NCBI GenBank assembly: GCA_011391085.1
Contig: JAABRD010000015.1
Span: 36,940 to 100,939, forward strand
From: Thiotrichaceae bacterium
Lineage (GTDB): Bacteria; Pseudomonadota; Gammaproteobacteria; Beggiatoales; Beggiatoaceae
Direction: 5' to 3'
DNA: 64,000 nt
Shown here: positions 51,321 through 60,944 of the stretch, in pieces
How positions within the stretch are numbered: position 1 is the stretch's first letter
Layout: every line of letters starts with the position of its first letter
Position numbers and translations under genes: made by a program
Notes under the pieces: model-generated
The model's input: the letters and a program-made list of their open reading frames with translations, nothing else
Told to the model about the DNA's origin: nothing
The model's database searches: none

Positions 51321-51488
51321 GGGTAGTGATGCAATCTGGGTGAAATATCTTGCGGTTTCTCTTAGGTCTTGAACTGTGATTTAGATGATTAAATGAGGGC
51401 TATGACAGGAGGCTATGACTAATCATAGTCCATCTGAAAATCATTCTAATCAGAGTTCAGACAGAGAACCCACATTGCATCACTACCC
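51321..51488. repeat. Family M element inserted at the 3' end of arsC
   Basis: GGGTAGTGATGCAATCTGGG ... CCCACATTGCATCACTACCC. Its right end forms the last ten codons and stop of the arsC frame. It is nearly identical to the neighbouring copy at 51023. Confidence 0.93.
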
Positions 51489-51897
51489 AATTTTGAATTT
51501 GCGCCTTGATCATATCACGAATGTCACGAGTTTTGGCTAAGATTTCCTCTTCCGTGCCTGTTAATGCAGAGGGGTCAGGAAAACTCCAATGTAGGCGTTT
51601 CGTGCCCCCCGCAAACACTGGACACCGTTCCGCGCTGGTTTCATCACACACTGTCACCACATAGCCAAACAGGGTACCCGCCTTTACCACATCGAAAACA
51701 GCACGAGTCTGCTTGTGCGAAATGTCGATGCCAACTTCTTGCATCACTTTGACCACCCGCGGATTTAAAGTGCCAGGTTCTAAGCCGGCACTTTCAGCTT
51801 GATATTTGTCACCACACAAGTGATTGACCCAGGCTTCTGCCATCTGGCTACGGGCACTGTTATGAATGCAAATAAACAGAACTTTGGTTTTTTTCAT
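51457..51897 (-). CDS. arsC: Thioredoxin-type arsenate reductase with element-derived C-terminus
   Basis: 146 residues from ATG 51897 (an ATG just before is equally possible). Low-molecular-weight phosphatase fold: [14 protein letters not shown] with nucleophile Cys10 in CX5R, and the redox Cys84 (VTVCDE) and Cys92 (ERCPVF) of the thioredoxin-coupled class. It reduces arsenate to arsenite for export or further handling. The final residues ([10 protein letters not shown]) are encoded by the family M element inserted here, which also supplies the stop. The catalytic part is complete, so activity may persist. No arsR or acr3 gene is near. Confidence 0.9.
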   Translation of the reverse strand: MKKTKVLFICIHNSARSQMAEAWVNHLCGDKYQAESAGLEPGTLNPRVVKVMQEVGIDISHKQTRAVFDVVKAGTLFGYVVTVCDETSAERCPVFAGGTKRLHWSFPDPSALTGTEEEILAKTRDIRDMIKAQIQNWVVMQCGFSV

Positions 51898-51926
51898 CAT
51901 GTTGTTAAACACTCTCAGTTGATCAG

Positions 51927-52760
51927 TTATGCTGAATCGGATGGCAACGGCAGTTGATTGGAAGGTTGCCAAGCCTCCAAAAATGCCCTAAAATGCGGTT
52001 TGTCTTCGGCAATTAACTTGTCTCGCAACCGTTGACATTCTTGCCAATAACCGTCTTGACTCAGATTACCGCGCATCAGTTCAAAACGCAAGTAAATCAA
52101 GTAAGTATTTAAGACATCTGTTTCACAATAATGACGAATGTCTGCCACCCCTTTTTGCAAATAAGTCTTCCAGACTTTATCACCACTCATCCCTAATTTG
52201 CCAGGCAATCCTAATAACGTCGCAATGTGGTCCAACGAAGCAAACACAGAGGGTTGATAACTGGCCAAGACATCCATCAAATCGGTGTGACGTTCATGGT
52301 AACGACTCAAGTAATTGTTAAAACGAAACTTATCACCTTCTGGATCAGTCCCATGAAACGTCCAATACCGTTTGGCAACGATGCCATGTAACAAAGCGCG
52401 ATAATGCAACACGGGTAAGTCAAAACCGCCACCATTCCAAGAAATTAACACTGGCGTAAATCTTTGAATGGTATCAAAAAAACGTTGTATCAATTCCTTT
52501 TCAGAAGATTCCGGTTCACACAGTGACTTGATCTTAAAAGTGTTGTCCGTGTGTAACACACCGGCAATCGCCACAATTTTTTGCAAGTGATGACGCAACA
52601 TTTCCGTCTTCCCATCGGTCTCTTGATAACGTTGCTGAAACATGATCCGGGCGACTTCTTCATCACTCAATTTATCCATCTCCACCTGGCTATGGCCATA
52701 TAAACGTCGGCCCGTTTCCACGTCTGGGACGGTTTCTATATCAAATACGAAAACATTCAT
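51927..52760 (-). CDS. Predicted 3'-5' exonuclease, PolB-like DnaQ fold
   Basis: 277 residues. The N-terminal [19 protein letters not shown] carries the DIE exonuclease motif [23 protein letters not shown] provides motif II (Asp in GFD), and [19 protein letters not shown] provides motif III (Asp in ETDV). These are the acidic metal ligands of the PF10108-type PolB-like nuclease family. There is no polymerase domain. It probably acts in DNA repair or nucleic-acid processing. arsC starts 30 bases downstream on the same strand, so they may share a transcript, but a functional link is not evident. Confidence 0.88.
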   Translation of the reverse strand: MNVFVFDIETVPDVETGRRLYGHSQVEMDKLSDEEVARIMFQQRYQETDGKTEMLRHHLQKIVAIAGVLHTDNTFKIKSLCEPESSEKELIQRFFDTIQRFTPVLISWNGGGFDLPVLHYRALLHGIVAKRYWTFHGTDPEGDKFRFNNYLSRYHERHTDLMDVLASYQPSVFASLDHIATLLGLPGKLGMSGDKVWKTYLQKGVADIRHYCETDVLNTYLIYLRFELMRGNLSQDGYWQECQRLRDKLIAEDKPHFRAFLEAWQPSNQLPLPSDSA

Positions 52761-52816
52761 AGATAATTTAATCTGGTTTGGAACAGGTTCTTAGATTTTC
52801 AGCTTCGCTGGAAAAA

Positions 52817-52949
52817 GCCATTAAGTTAAGACACCGTTGGAGTGGAGGCTTTAGCCGGCCGGCGGTAGGCACCCCGCAATTTGAGTGGGGGTGATGCCTA
52901 TGGCCGGCAGGCGTTAGCCTCCACTCCACCGGGATTTTCCTTAACTTAG
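52817..52949. repeat. GCCATTAAGTTAAG-ended palindromic element
   Basis: GCCATTAAGTTAAG and CTTAACTTAG ends enclose a GTTGGAGTGGAGGCTTTAGC/GTTAGCCTCCACTCCACC hairpin with a GCCGGC-rich centre. The same element occurs at 54462-54608 and 60256-60380. Confidence 0.85.
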
Positions 52950-53138
52950 TTTTAGCCGGTGGGGGGCACGGTGGTTTCAATATCTATTCGGCACCTTCCG
53001 GCTAAAGCCTCTAGTCCACCTGGCGATTCATTTCAGGGGCTTTTTTTCTTTTTCATTTTTGGGATAGATTCATTGAAATCGAAAGATTACTTGAATAAAA
53101 TGAATCTGTCAAACTTTTTAGCTACCCTTTTAAAGAAA

Positions 53139-54326
53139 ATGCCTTCATCCCCTATTTACTTGAAAAAAAACGCCGACCGTCGCCTACGGGCAGGCCATCT
53201 ATGGATTTACAGTAACGAAGTCGACGCACACAAATCGCCCCTCACCAGTTTTGAGGCCGGCCAAGAAGTGACGATTGTTTCTCAGCACGGGCAACCGCTA
53301 GGGATAGGTTATGTCAATCCTCATTCTTTAATCTGTACTCGAATACTCAGCCGTGACCCACAGGTTTCCCTAAACACTTCGTTGCTGGAACAACGATTGA
53401 GTGTTGCCTTGTCTCTGCGTGCCAGACTGTTTGACAAACCTTTTTATCGTCTCGTCTTTGGCGAAAGTGACCTGTTACCTGGTCTCGTCGTGGATAGATT
53501 TGACGACATTCTCGTGGTTCAATTGACAACGGCGGGCATGGAACGAGTGCGTAGCGAGATTCTCACCGCGTTAGAAACCGTCTTGCAACCTCGTGCTATC
53601 GTGTTACGCAATGACAGTTCGATACGAGTTTTGGAAGGGTTGGACAACTATATAGAAGTGGCCAGAGGGAAGTTACCTTCGGAAGTGTTTGTAGAAGAAA
53701 ATGGAATGCGCAGTTACGTCCCCATTTTGGAGGGACAAAAAACGGGATGGTTCTATGATCACCGCGTTAACCGTCGTCATTTGCTAACTTATGTGAAACA
53801 GCAACGAGTCTTAGATGTGTTCAGTTATACTGGGGCGTGGGGAATCCAGGCCGCGGTGGCTGGGGCAAAGGCCGTGTGGTGTGTGGATAGTTCTGCGAAA
53901 GCGTTGGAATATGTGAACCATAATGCCATCCTCAATGGTGTCAGTGACCGCGTCCAAACCTTGCAAGGTGACACTTTTGAAGTGTTAAAAACGTTGCGTG
54001 GTGAAGGACACCAATTTGATGTCATCGTATTAGACCCTCCTGCATTTATCAAGCGCAAGAAAGATCAAGCGGCGGGAGAAGAAGCCTATCGACGTCTCAA
54101 TCAATTGGCCCTTCAATTGTTAAGTCAGGAAGGCATTTTGGTTTCCGCTTCCTGTTCTCTACATTTGTCTGCCGATTCGCTACGAGAATTTCTAGGCGCC
54201 GCCAGCCGGCAGGTGGATCGACAGTTACAGATTTTAGAACAAGGTCATCAGGGGCCAGATCATCCCATTCATCCGATGATTCCAGAGACAAATTATTTGA
54301 AAGCGTTTTTTTGTCGGGTGTTATAG
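53139..54326 (+). CDS. RlmI-like class I SAM-dependent rRNA methyltransferase
   Basis: 395 residues from ATG 53139; earlier ATG at 53100 is possible. The N-terminal PUA domain (LKKNADRRLRAGHLWIYSNEV) and the SAM-binding fold are clear: DHRVNRR, VLDVFSYTGAWGIQAAVAGA (motif I), CVDSSAKALEYVNHNAILNG, DVIVLDPPAFIKRKKDQAAG (motif IV), SCSLHLSADSLREFL. The family contains RlmI and related 23S rRNA cytosine-5 methyltransferases. The gene is alone, upstream of repeat-filled DNA. The exact target cytosine is not shown by sequence. Confidence 0.9.
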   Translation: MPSSPIYLKKNADRRLRAGHLWIYSNEVDAHKSPLTSFEAGQEVTIVSQHGQPLGIGYVNPHSLICTRILSRDPQVSLNTSLLEQRLSVALSLRARLFDKPFYRLVFGESDLLPGLVVDRFDDILVVQLTTAGMERVRSEILTALETVLQPRAIVLRNDSSIRVLEGLDNYIEVARGKLPSEVFVEENGMRSYVPILEGQKTGWFYDHRVNRRHLLTYVKQQRVLDVFSYTGAWGIQAAVAGAKAVWCVDSSAKALEYVNHNAILNGVSDRVQTLQGDTFEVLKTLRGEGHQFDVIVLDPPAFIKRKKDQAAGEEAYRRLNQLALQLLSQEGILVSASCSLHLSADSLREFLGAASRQVDRQLQILEQGHQGPDHPIHPMIPETNYLKAFFCRVL

Positions 54327-54339
54327 AATGGAGAAGGTA

Positions 54340-54748
54340 CCAGGACTTACGCAACCACTTTTGTAAGTCGTTGAGTTGACACCCCCCCTAGCCCCCCGTA
54401 CACGGGGGGGAATCACTCCCTCCCCCCACGCGGGGAGGGAGTCATTCCGGGGGCTAGGGGGCACTGCCATTAAGTTAAGGGAAACCCCGTTGGAGTGGAG
54501 GCTAACGCCTGCCGGCCGTAGGCATCACCCCCCCACTCAAATTGCGGGGCGCCTACCGCCGGCAGGCGTTAGCCTCCACTCCAGCGTACCTTAACTTAAT
54601 GGCATTGCGGCTACAGCCTCCACTCCAGCGTACCTTAACTTAATGGCATTGGGGCTAGGGTGGCTGTCAACTCAAAGCGAGGGAATCATTCCCCCCCGCG
54701 TGCGGGGAGGCTAGGGGGGGTACAAATGAGAAGGAATATCACTATAAT
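54340..54748. repeat. Nested repeat complex downstream of the methyltransferase gene
   Basis: The left end is a TAGGACTTACGCAAC-like terminus with a CCCCCTAGCCCCCC core. Inside it lies a GCCATTAAGTTAAGG element (54462-54608) followed by a duplicated half copy (54609-54650; CTCCACTCCAGCGTACCTTA). The right end is a family E terminus (GGTACAAATGAGAAGGAATATCACTATA). No gene is present. Confidence 0.8.
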
Positions 54749-54759
54749 TCCCTCCTTCC

Positions 54760-57153
54760 TTACGCCCGCAAAAAGCCCAATTCAAATACCAACGGTTGCA
54801 ATTTCTCGGTTAGCTGGTCATACGCGCTTTCAAAGTTGCTAAAATCTACCAGGGCGAAATCGCCGCTGGCGTTGCGTCGTTTCAAGGCGTTGCGGATTTG
54901 ATACCAGCCTACATCCGGACGGTTTAATTTGAACTCCTCGCGGACGCTATACACGTCGGTGGCAGAGAAGTACGCTTGCCACACAACACGCCCAGCCTCT
55001 AATACTGCTTTGGCTGGTTTGGACAGTTTCTTTTTTGCTAAATACCGCACCATAAAATCCGATTCAAACCTCCCCGGCGCATTGACTTCAGCTTCGGTGT
55101 AGGGGATGAAATGGTTGACAATAGACCATTTCTTGCCATTCCATTCTAAGTCGTTGGCACTGGCAGTCAGGTTGCTACCATTGAACAGCATCCATATCAA
55201 GCAGTCGTTTTTAAATTCGTCAGACAACGGCGCGGTAGGCTGTAGAAATTGGTCGCGGTCGTTTAGCCAGGTGGGTTTTATCAGACGGCGAACTGAGAAA
55301 ACGATAGCGGCTTGCCAGAGGTTTTTATCGGTAACCAGAAAACCGCCCGCGCTACAATAGCCCGAAGATAATAATGCGGTTTGTGTCATTGCATTTTGTA
55401 AATCAGAGCCTTTACAAATCATCCCGCCTATTGCGCCATCCGCCCATTTTGTGCCACGCACATCTTTCGTGCTGGTTGTAGGCGAAATAGCATTTTTTAA
55501 GGGCAGCGCATCTATATCATTCGGTTTTACGCGAAGAATCCAGTTACTTAAAAGTTGCTTGGCAGGTACATTGTAAAAAGTTTTTTCGCCAACCACTTGT
55601 ATATTTTTATCAAAAACTTCTGTAGTAATTTCAGCAATGGGCTGTTTTTTCTTAGATTTCTGGTCAGTTTTCCACACTAAAAAACCGATTGGAAAATTAC
55701 CGCTTAAGCCATCGAATGCCTTGCTATGCACTAGAAACCCTCCTAAATACTTCGCATTCCAGGAATCACGGAATTTCTCAAAATTGGGGGCGTTGACATA
55801 TTTCAGTTTGCTAAACATTGCCACGATTGCAGTTGGCATTTCGGTGGCGATTCGCGCTAAAAATTGTACAAACAATTCCCGCGAAGCGTAACCATAATCG
55901 TCCATCGCCACAGTAATTTTAGTGGTTGCTACGCCCGTTTTACCGGCATTGCCTTGAGAGTTAGCAGCCTCCGCATACGGTGGATTCATCAACACCAAAA
56001 TCTTCTTACCTTCCCGAATCGCCTGCCGCAAACTTTCTGGCACTTTCTGGGTCAAGGAATAATCAATCTTCCCATCGTCAGTAATATCGTCATTCAAATA
56101 ATCGTATTGAAAACGATACGCTGCCGCGCAGGTTTTGGTGGCCTTCATAACATCCACATCGGCCTGATCCAAGGTACTCATGTAAAGATTGCGCGGGTTG
56201 CTATGCTTGACTTCCAAATTGCCCACGCCGCAACACATATCCCACACGATATAACTCTTCTGCCAATTCTTGCCCAACACTTCCGCTAGTTTATCATACG
56301 CCTTGTCCACCACTGCCAGCGGCGTGTAATACGCCCCTTTAAAACTGCGTTCATCCAACGGAATCAAACTATCGCGGCGTTCTAACAAATAATCGCGGTA
56401 TTCGGATTGCGGCGGCTTGTGATAAATCGCCCAAAACTGACGATAGCCTTCCTTATTGCCGAGTTCATAAATCTTACCTCCCAGCAAAAACACCGGCGCG
56501 TTGTTTTTATGCAGCAATTCCGCGGGCAAATGACTATGCGTGGACACGGTGCCATCGTGCATAATATCGGCAAAAAATAACAGCGCGTACTGTTCCTCAC
56601 CCACGCCGATAATTTCTCGTCCAATCAGCGCCACCCATTTATCGAACACCTGTTTCAAATTATCCGGCGTAATTGGCGTCCGGATAATCTCCCCAGATTG
56701 AATCGCTTGCTTGACGGTATTGATAAATTCGGCTTCATGGGTAGCCATTTTAAACGACACAAAATGCGCCCCGATATACGCCGACACCTCGTCCACCGCC
56801 TCTTTCGGATATTGGCTGGCGGACTTCCCCCATTTGATAGTCTTTTTAGCCAGCAACGGCAACACATCGGCAGTTTTCATCAGTGCCGCCTTTTCCGTGT
56901 CAATCACCGCCAGCAACGGTGGCACGGTTTCGCCTTTCTTCAGGGCGTCTTGGACATAATGCAACAACTGCGTAAACATGGCATAACTGGAAGTCTTGCC
57001 CGTGTCTTTCGCCTCGAACCAAATTTCGTCGGTGCGAATGTCAATCAAGCCTTTGGTATAACTTTTCAGCCCCAGTGCCTTGATGTAGATGTCTTTTACA
57101 TCTTCTTCGCTTTTGGCGTGCTGAAGTTTGCTATAGAGATTAGATGCGGGCAT
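54760..57153 (-). CDS. Type IIG-like restriction endonuclease-methyltransferase
   Basis: 797-residue single-chain enzyme. N-terminal PD-(D/E)XK nuclease motif D38 ... E47-A-K49 (LIDIR..EIWFEAKD). Methyltransferase motif X FKGAYYTP (271-278), SAM-binding motif I WDMCCGVGN (304-312) and catalytic motif IV NPPY (390-393) identify N6-adenine methylation. The C-terminal 350 residues, with aromatic-rich blocks (WKTDQKSKK, MICKGSDL, GRFESDFMVRYL), are the likely target-recognition part. Such enzymes cut unmethylated foreign DNA and mark their own. No separate S, R or C gene is nearby. Frame and length are intact. Confidence 0.9.
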   Translation of the reverse strand: MPASNLYSKLQHAKSEEDVKDIYIKALGLKSYTKGLIDIRTDEIWFEAKDTGKTSSYAMFTQLLHYVQDALKKGETVPPLLAVIDTEKAALMKTADVLPLLAKKTIKWGKSASQYPKEAVDEVSAYIGAHFVSFKMATHEAEFINTVKQAIQSGEIIRTPITPDNLKQVFDKWVALIGREIIGVGEEQYALLFFADIMHDGTVSTHSHLPAELLHKNNAPVFLLGGKIYELGNKEGYRQFWAIYHKPPQSEYRDYLLERRDSLIPLDERSFKGAYYTPLAVVDKAYDKLAEVLGKNWQKSYIVWDMCCGVGNLEVKHSNPRNLYMSTLDQADVDVMKATKTCAAAYRFQYDYLNDDITDDGKIDYSLTQKVPESLRQAIREGKKILVLMNPPYAEAANSQGNAGKTGVATTKITVAMDDYGYASRELFVQFLARIATEMPTAIVAMFSKLKYVNAPNFEKFRDSWNAKYLGGFLVHSKAFDGLSGNFPIGFLVWKTDQKSKKKQPIAEITTEVFDKNIQVVGEKTFYNVPAKQLLSNWILRVKPNDIDALPLKNAISPTTSTKDVRGTKWADGAIGGMICKGSDLQNAMTQTALLSSGYCSAGGFLVTDKNLWQAAIVFSVRRLIKPTWLNDRDQFLQPTAPLSDEFKNDCLIWMLFNGSNLTASANDLEWNGKKWSIVNHFIPYTEAEVNAPGRFESDFMVRYLAKKKLSKPAKAVLEAGRVVWQAYFSATDVYSVREEFKLNRPDVGWYQIRNALKRRNASGDFALVDFSNFESAYDQLTEKLQPLVFELGFLRA

Positions 57154-57208
57154 AAAGTTTCAACCTGGTGTGCAACACCTATTTTTAGATATGAAAAGTG
57201 AGCGGTTC

Positions 57209-57346
57209 ATATAGTAATATTCCTTCTCATTTATACCCCCCCCAGCCCCCCCGCACGCGGGGGGGAGTCACTTTCCCCATGGACGGGGGCACTCCCCCCG
57301 TGTACGGGGGGCTGGGGGGGTATAAATGAAAAGGAATATTACTATA
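57209..57346. repeat. Family E palindromic element
   Basis: ATATAGTAATATTCC...TTATACCCCCCCC and its complement flank a core with GCACGCGGGGGGGAGTCAC and GTGTACGGGGGGCTGGG. It lies 56 bases upstream of the restriction-methylation gene start and would be transcribed in its leader. Confidence 0.9.
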
Positions 57347-57413
57347 GCATGATTTCCTGGTAAAATCAACCTGAAATAAACCTTCACATTCACTTTTTTT
57401 TAGAAAACAGCCA

Positions 57414-57622
57414 TTGGACTAGAGGCTTTTAAGGTACGGTGGAGTGGAGGCTTCAGCCGGTGGAGTGGAGGCTTCAGCCGGTGGAGTGGAGGCTTTAGCC
57501 GGTGGAGTGGAGGCTTTAGCCGGCCGGCAGTAGGCGCCGCCCCCTTTTTGGTATGTGGGGCGATGCCTACTGCCAGCCGGCTAAAGCCTCCACTCCACCG
57601 TACCTTAAAAGCCTCTAGTCCA
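57414..57622. repeat. Element inserted inside a family A hairpin
   Basis: Outer arms TTGGACTAGAGGCTTTTAAG and AAAAGCCTCTAGTCCA belong to family A. Between them is an AAGGTACGGTGGAGTGGAGG element with four tandem GGTGGAGTGGAGGCTTCAGC units and a matching right end (CTCCACTCCACCGTACCTT). The gap 57154-57782 has no gene. Confidence 0.88.
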
Positions 57623-57782
57623 GTCGGGCGATTATTAACCACAGATTGGCCATTTTAACATACCTCCATCAAATAGCAAGGACTACCCCGGCTTTGCAAA
57701 ACACCTAACACATAGGTTAAACTTCACCAAGCCCAGTCCAACCTACATATTGGTTTTATTCATTATCCATTATCCACTACCC

Positions 57783-59420
57783 ATGCGCCGTTTCTTCAAT
57801 TTCAAACACAAACCTTCTCTGCTTGACTGTCCCACCGAAACGGACCTTAAACGGTGGGCCACTAGCCATTGGATAGAATATCAAGCCTGGCTATTTCATC
57901 ATAGTTTTCTCACTCTCCATGACTGGCAACAACTTCGTCAAACGGTCCTCGCTTGGCCCTCGCCACCACGGTTTAGCATCGTTACACCCGTGTTTAACAC
58001 TCCACCTGCTTACCTGCGCGAATGTATCTATTCCGTCCAAACGCAAGCCTATCCATATTGGGAACAGTGTCTAGTGGATGATGGTAGCACTCGTCCTGAC
58101 ACGCTGGCTTGCTTACAAGAATTGACTCAGCAGGACCCGCGCCTACGTCTCCTCCACTTACCTCATAACCAAGGCATTTGTGAAGCCACCAATCAAGCGA
58201 TTCAACTCGCTTCCGGTGATTATGTAGCTTTTCTTGACCATGATGACCGTCTGGCTACCGACGCCCTTTTCCACGTTGCCCACACTCTTCTGCAACATCC
58301 TGAAACCGATATTGTCTATACTGACCGCGATATGCTATCCCCCGAAGGGTATCGCTATATGCACCTCTTCAAACCCGATTGGTCGCCCGAAACGCTTCTT
58401 TCTGGAAATTATCTATTTCATCTTCTCGTCTATCGCCGCACTCTCCTCCAACAAGTGGGCGGAATCCGGCCGGGCCTAGAAGGTTCCCAAGATTATGATC
58501 TCATCCTCCGGGCTACCGATACTCCCCAAATCGTTCGCCACCTTCCTAAAATGCTTTACCACTGGCGCCAACATCCTCATTCCGTTTCTCTTCAACATAA
58601 CGTGAAAGAATATGCCTATCAAGCCGGTCTGCAAGCCCTTCAGGATACTTTGCAACGTCGTACACTCCGGGGCACGGTCACTGAAAATACTCTCCTGTGG
58701 CGCGGTCACTATCGCGTTCAGTTGCAACCGGCACTTGCTGACAGTTACCGCATTGTCACCTTGACCAGCTTGGAAAACTATGCCTTGCAAGTCAATCAAT
58801 TTTTTCAATCCGATACCCATTGCGATTCTCTCATCCTCCTTGGTCCTAGCGTTCAACCTCTTGACCATGACACCCTTGCGGAACTGATTGCGTGGTTGCA
58901 AATTCCTCAAGTGGGTTTGGTGACAGGTAAAATTTTAGATTCCCACCACCATCTTTTACACGCCGGTTTGATTCAACGTCCCAATGGTCAACCCCTGTCA
59001 GTGTATGCCGGTCATCCTGAAACGACGCCTGGGTATATGGCAGTGACAGCCATCACTCGTAATGTCAGCACCCCTCACCCGGCTTGTTGCGCCATCAAAC
59101 GTACCCTTTGGGAAACTCTGCAAGGTCTTCAGATTGACTACACAAGTCCCTATAGTCTCTTTGACTTTGCCTTACGTGCCTTGGTGTTAGGTTATCGAAC
59201 GGTATATACTCCCTTTGCCCGCTTCCTTGCTTCCGACTTACCCTCCTTTGAAACCTGGTCAACTACGGATAGACAACATTTCACTGACCACTGGGGGACT
59301 TGGTTAAATCAAGGCGATCCTTATTATAATCCGCATCTGACATTGGAACTGAATGATATGGGGATTGATAATTACTGGCCACTGGAAGAACCTAAATACC
59401 CAGAAGAGAAGTTGCCTTAA
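57783..59420 (+). CDS. Family 2 glycosyltransferase
   Basis: 545 residues from ATG 57783 (MRRFFNFKHKPSLLD); the frame is open further but without a start of quality. GT-A fold features: PRFSIVTPVFNTPPAYLRECIYSVQTQAYPYWEQCLVDDGSTRPDTLAC (UDP-sugar binding, about 68-116) and YVAFLDHDDRLATDALFH with the metal-binding DHDD. The C-terminal half has a second transferase-like region seen in O-antigen or surface polysaccharide enzymes (GLVTGKILDSHHHLLHAGL). There is no membrane segment. The donor and acceptor are unknown. It stands alone rather than in a polysaccharide cluster. Confidence 0.92.
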   Translation: MRRFFNFKHKPSLLDCPTETDLKRWATSHWIEYQAWLFHHSFLTLHDWQQLRQTVLAWPSPPRFSIVTPVFNTPPAYLRECIYSVQTQAYPYWEQCLVDDGSTRPDTLACLQELTQQDPRLRLLHLPHNQGICEATNQAIQLASGDYVAFLDHDDRLATDALFHVAHTLLQHPETDIVYTDRDMLSPEGYRYMHLFKPDWSPETLLSGNYLFHLLVYRRTLLQQVGGIRPGLEGSQDYDLILRATDTPQIVRHLPKMLYHWRQHPHSVSLQHNVKEYAYQAGLQALQDTLQRRTLRGTVTENTLLWRGHYRVQLQPALADSYRIVTLTSLENYALQVNQFFQSDTHCDSLILLGPSVQPLDHDTLAELIAWLQIPQVGLVTGKILDSHHHLLHAGLIQRPNGQPLSVYAGHPETTPGYMAVTAITRNVSTPHPACCAIKRTLWETLQGLQIDYTSPYSLFDFALRALVLGYRTVYTPFARFLASDLPSFETWSTTDRQHFTDHWGTWLNQGDPYYNPHLTLELNDMGIDNYWPLEEPKYPEEKLP

Positions 59421-59454
59421 CGAGAATTTGGAGTAATGTGCTATCACAAGAATT

Positions 59455-59532
59455 TGGAGTACGGAATTTATTCCGTTTCGATGCAGAATAAATTCCGTAC
59501 TCCAATCGAAACGGAATAAATTCCGTACTCCA
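59455..59532. repeat. GGAATTTATTCCG inverted repeat with extra arm
   Basis: TTGGAGTACGGAATTTATTC with two complementary right arms (AATAAATTCCGTACTCCAA). It lies between the convergent glycosyltransferase and rsmG genes and could act as a bidirectional terminator. Confidence 0.75.
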
Positions 59533-59540
59533 AAGGCAAA

Positions 59541-60167
59541 CTAACCATGTATTACCACTAAATGCCTTTGTGCTTCTAACTGCGGTATGAGTAATGGAAC
59601 AACTTCTAGGTGTACCGGCAGTTCCTTCAACTCCTCTATCTCTAGGTCAGGATAAGACCCTTTCATAGCCACTAAGCAACCATCAGTGGCACACAATTTT
59701 ACAGTCTGTTGATAAAAATCAGACAATCTAGTGTAGGCGCGAGAAATAATAGTAGTGAATGACTTTGTAGGACCAGGTTGATAATCTTCAATACGACTGT
59801 GAACCACTTCCACATTGGTTATTTTCAGTTCTACCAACACTTGACGAAGGAAGCGAATTTTCTTGGCATTACTGTCAAGGAGGACACATTGCCAATCGGG
59901 ACGGGCGATAGCTAATAATAAGCCAGGCAAGCCAGCCCCAGTGCCAACATCTAAAATCTGCGTGCTACAAATATAAGGTAGTACGGCCAGACTGTCGAGG
60001 AGATGTTTCGGTATCATTTGGGCTTCGTCACGAATTGCGGTCAGATTATAAATGCGATTCCATTTGGACAATAAATGAACATAGTCCAGCAGTTGTATTT
60101 GAACCGCTTCTGAAAGCGAGAGATGAAGGTCTTGTAAACCTGTTTGGAGGAGGTTGGATAGGTTCAT
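59541..60167 (-). CDS. rsmG: 16S rRNA (guanine527-N7)-methyltransferase
   Basis: 208 residues. RsmG methylates N7 of G527 in 16S rRNA. Family features: LSKWNRIYNLTAIRDEAQM (about 34-52), HLLDSLAVLPYI, SAM motif ILDVGTGAGLPGLLLAIARPDWQ, LLDSNAKKIRFLRQV, and SRAYTRLSDFYQ. No mnmG or parAB lies beside it, unlike the common oriC-linked arrangement. It follows repeats and lies downstream of leuS-lptE on the same strand with a 250-base repeat-filled gap. Confidence 0.97.
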   Translation of the reverse strand: MNLSNLLQTGLQDLHLSLSEAVQIQLLDYVHLLSKWNRIYNLTAIRDEAQMIPKHLLDSLAVLPYICSTQILDVGTGAGLPGLLLAIARPDWQCVLLDSNAKKIRFLRQVLVELKITNVEVVHSRIEDYQPGPTKSFTTIISRAYTRLSDFYQQTVKLCATDGCLVAMKGSYPDLEIEELKELPVHLEVVPLLIPQLEAQRHLVVIHG

Positions 60168-60203
60168 AGTGTTTTGATGTTTCAGAAGTGAACAAGGGAA
60201 ACG

Positions 60204-60402
60204 GTGGACTAGAGGCTTCAGCCGGTGCCACGGTGGACTAGAGGCTTTAGCCGCAATGCCATTAAGTTAAGGTACGGTGGAGTGGAGGCTTTAGCCGGCC
60301 GGCGGTAGGCGCCCCGCAATTTGAGTGGGGGGTGATGCCTACGGCCGGCCGGCTAAAGCCTCCACTCCACCGTACCAACCACCGGCTAAAGCCTCCAGTT
60401 CA
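60204..60402. repeat. Family A arms flanking a GCCATTAAGTTAAGG element
   Basis: GGTGGACTAGAGGCTTCAGC copies (60204, 60231) stand left of GCAATGCCATTAAGTTAAGG. A TACGGTGGAGTGGAGGCTTT/AAAGCCTCCACTCCACCGTA hairpin follows, ending in ACCGGCTAAAGCCTCCAGTT. This is another nested structure. Confidence 0.85.
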
Positions 60403-60419
60403 GCGTTAGTACGACTATA

Positions 60420-60944
60420 TCACTTCACCGGCAATCTTTGCAACCTCCTTAAAATTTGGGTCGTCAAATCACGAAACATCTCCTCCCGCAACATTTGTTC
60501 TTCCTCGCCCATGGCCAGTACCGCGGTTTCATCAAAGGTATAATCCCGTGAGAGGTTCATGATTTGTTGGTCTAACACCGTATTGTCTGGCTTTTGCACT
60601 TCCATTTCGACCCGGTAATGAAGTTCCGTTTCTTGCATTTTTCCGGAGACCGCAGAGACCGATAGCACTCGTCTACCGAAGACTTCATGGCGCAGGTAAA
60701 GGATAACTTGTGCCTCTTTGGTCACAGGAACAATTTGTACCCCTTCCTCCATGAGGAGACGTTTGACTTCATTGGCGATACTGTCAGCCGCTTCCGATTG
60801 GACCGACACTTTGGATAAATGCGTGGCCAGGGCGCCACGGAGTTGGAAGCCGCAACCGCTGAGGAGGAGGCTACCAACGAGAATGAAGAGACTGCCTAAA
60901 CTAATTAATTTGGCTGTCAAGCTGATATTGTTTAAGTATTTCAC
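60420..60944 (-). CDS. lptE: LPS-assembly lipoprotein LptE
   Basis: 174 residues. The N-terminal lipoprotein signal ends in the lipobox [12 protein letters not shown] (Cys about residue 31), the hallmark start of mature LptE. The rest has the alpha/beta pattern of the family ([52 protein letters not shown]). LptE plugs the LptD barrel and is needed to place LPS in the outer membrane. The ATG overlaps the leuS stop by four bases, the conserved leuS-lptE order in gammaproteobacteria. The usual downstream holA is missing. Confidence 0.95.
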   Translation of the reverse strand: MKYLNNISLTAKLISLGSLFILVGSLLLSGCGFQLRGALATHLSKVSVQSEAADSIANEVKRLLMEEGVQIVPVTKEAQVILYLRHEVFGRRVLSVSAVSGKMQETELHYRVEMEVQKPDNTVLDQQIMNLSRDYTFDETAVLAMGEEEQMLREEMFRDLTTQILRRLQRLPVK

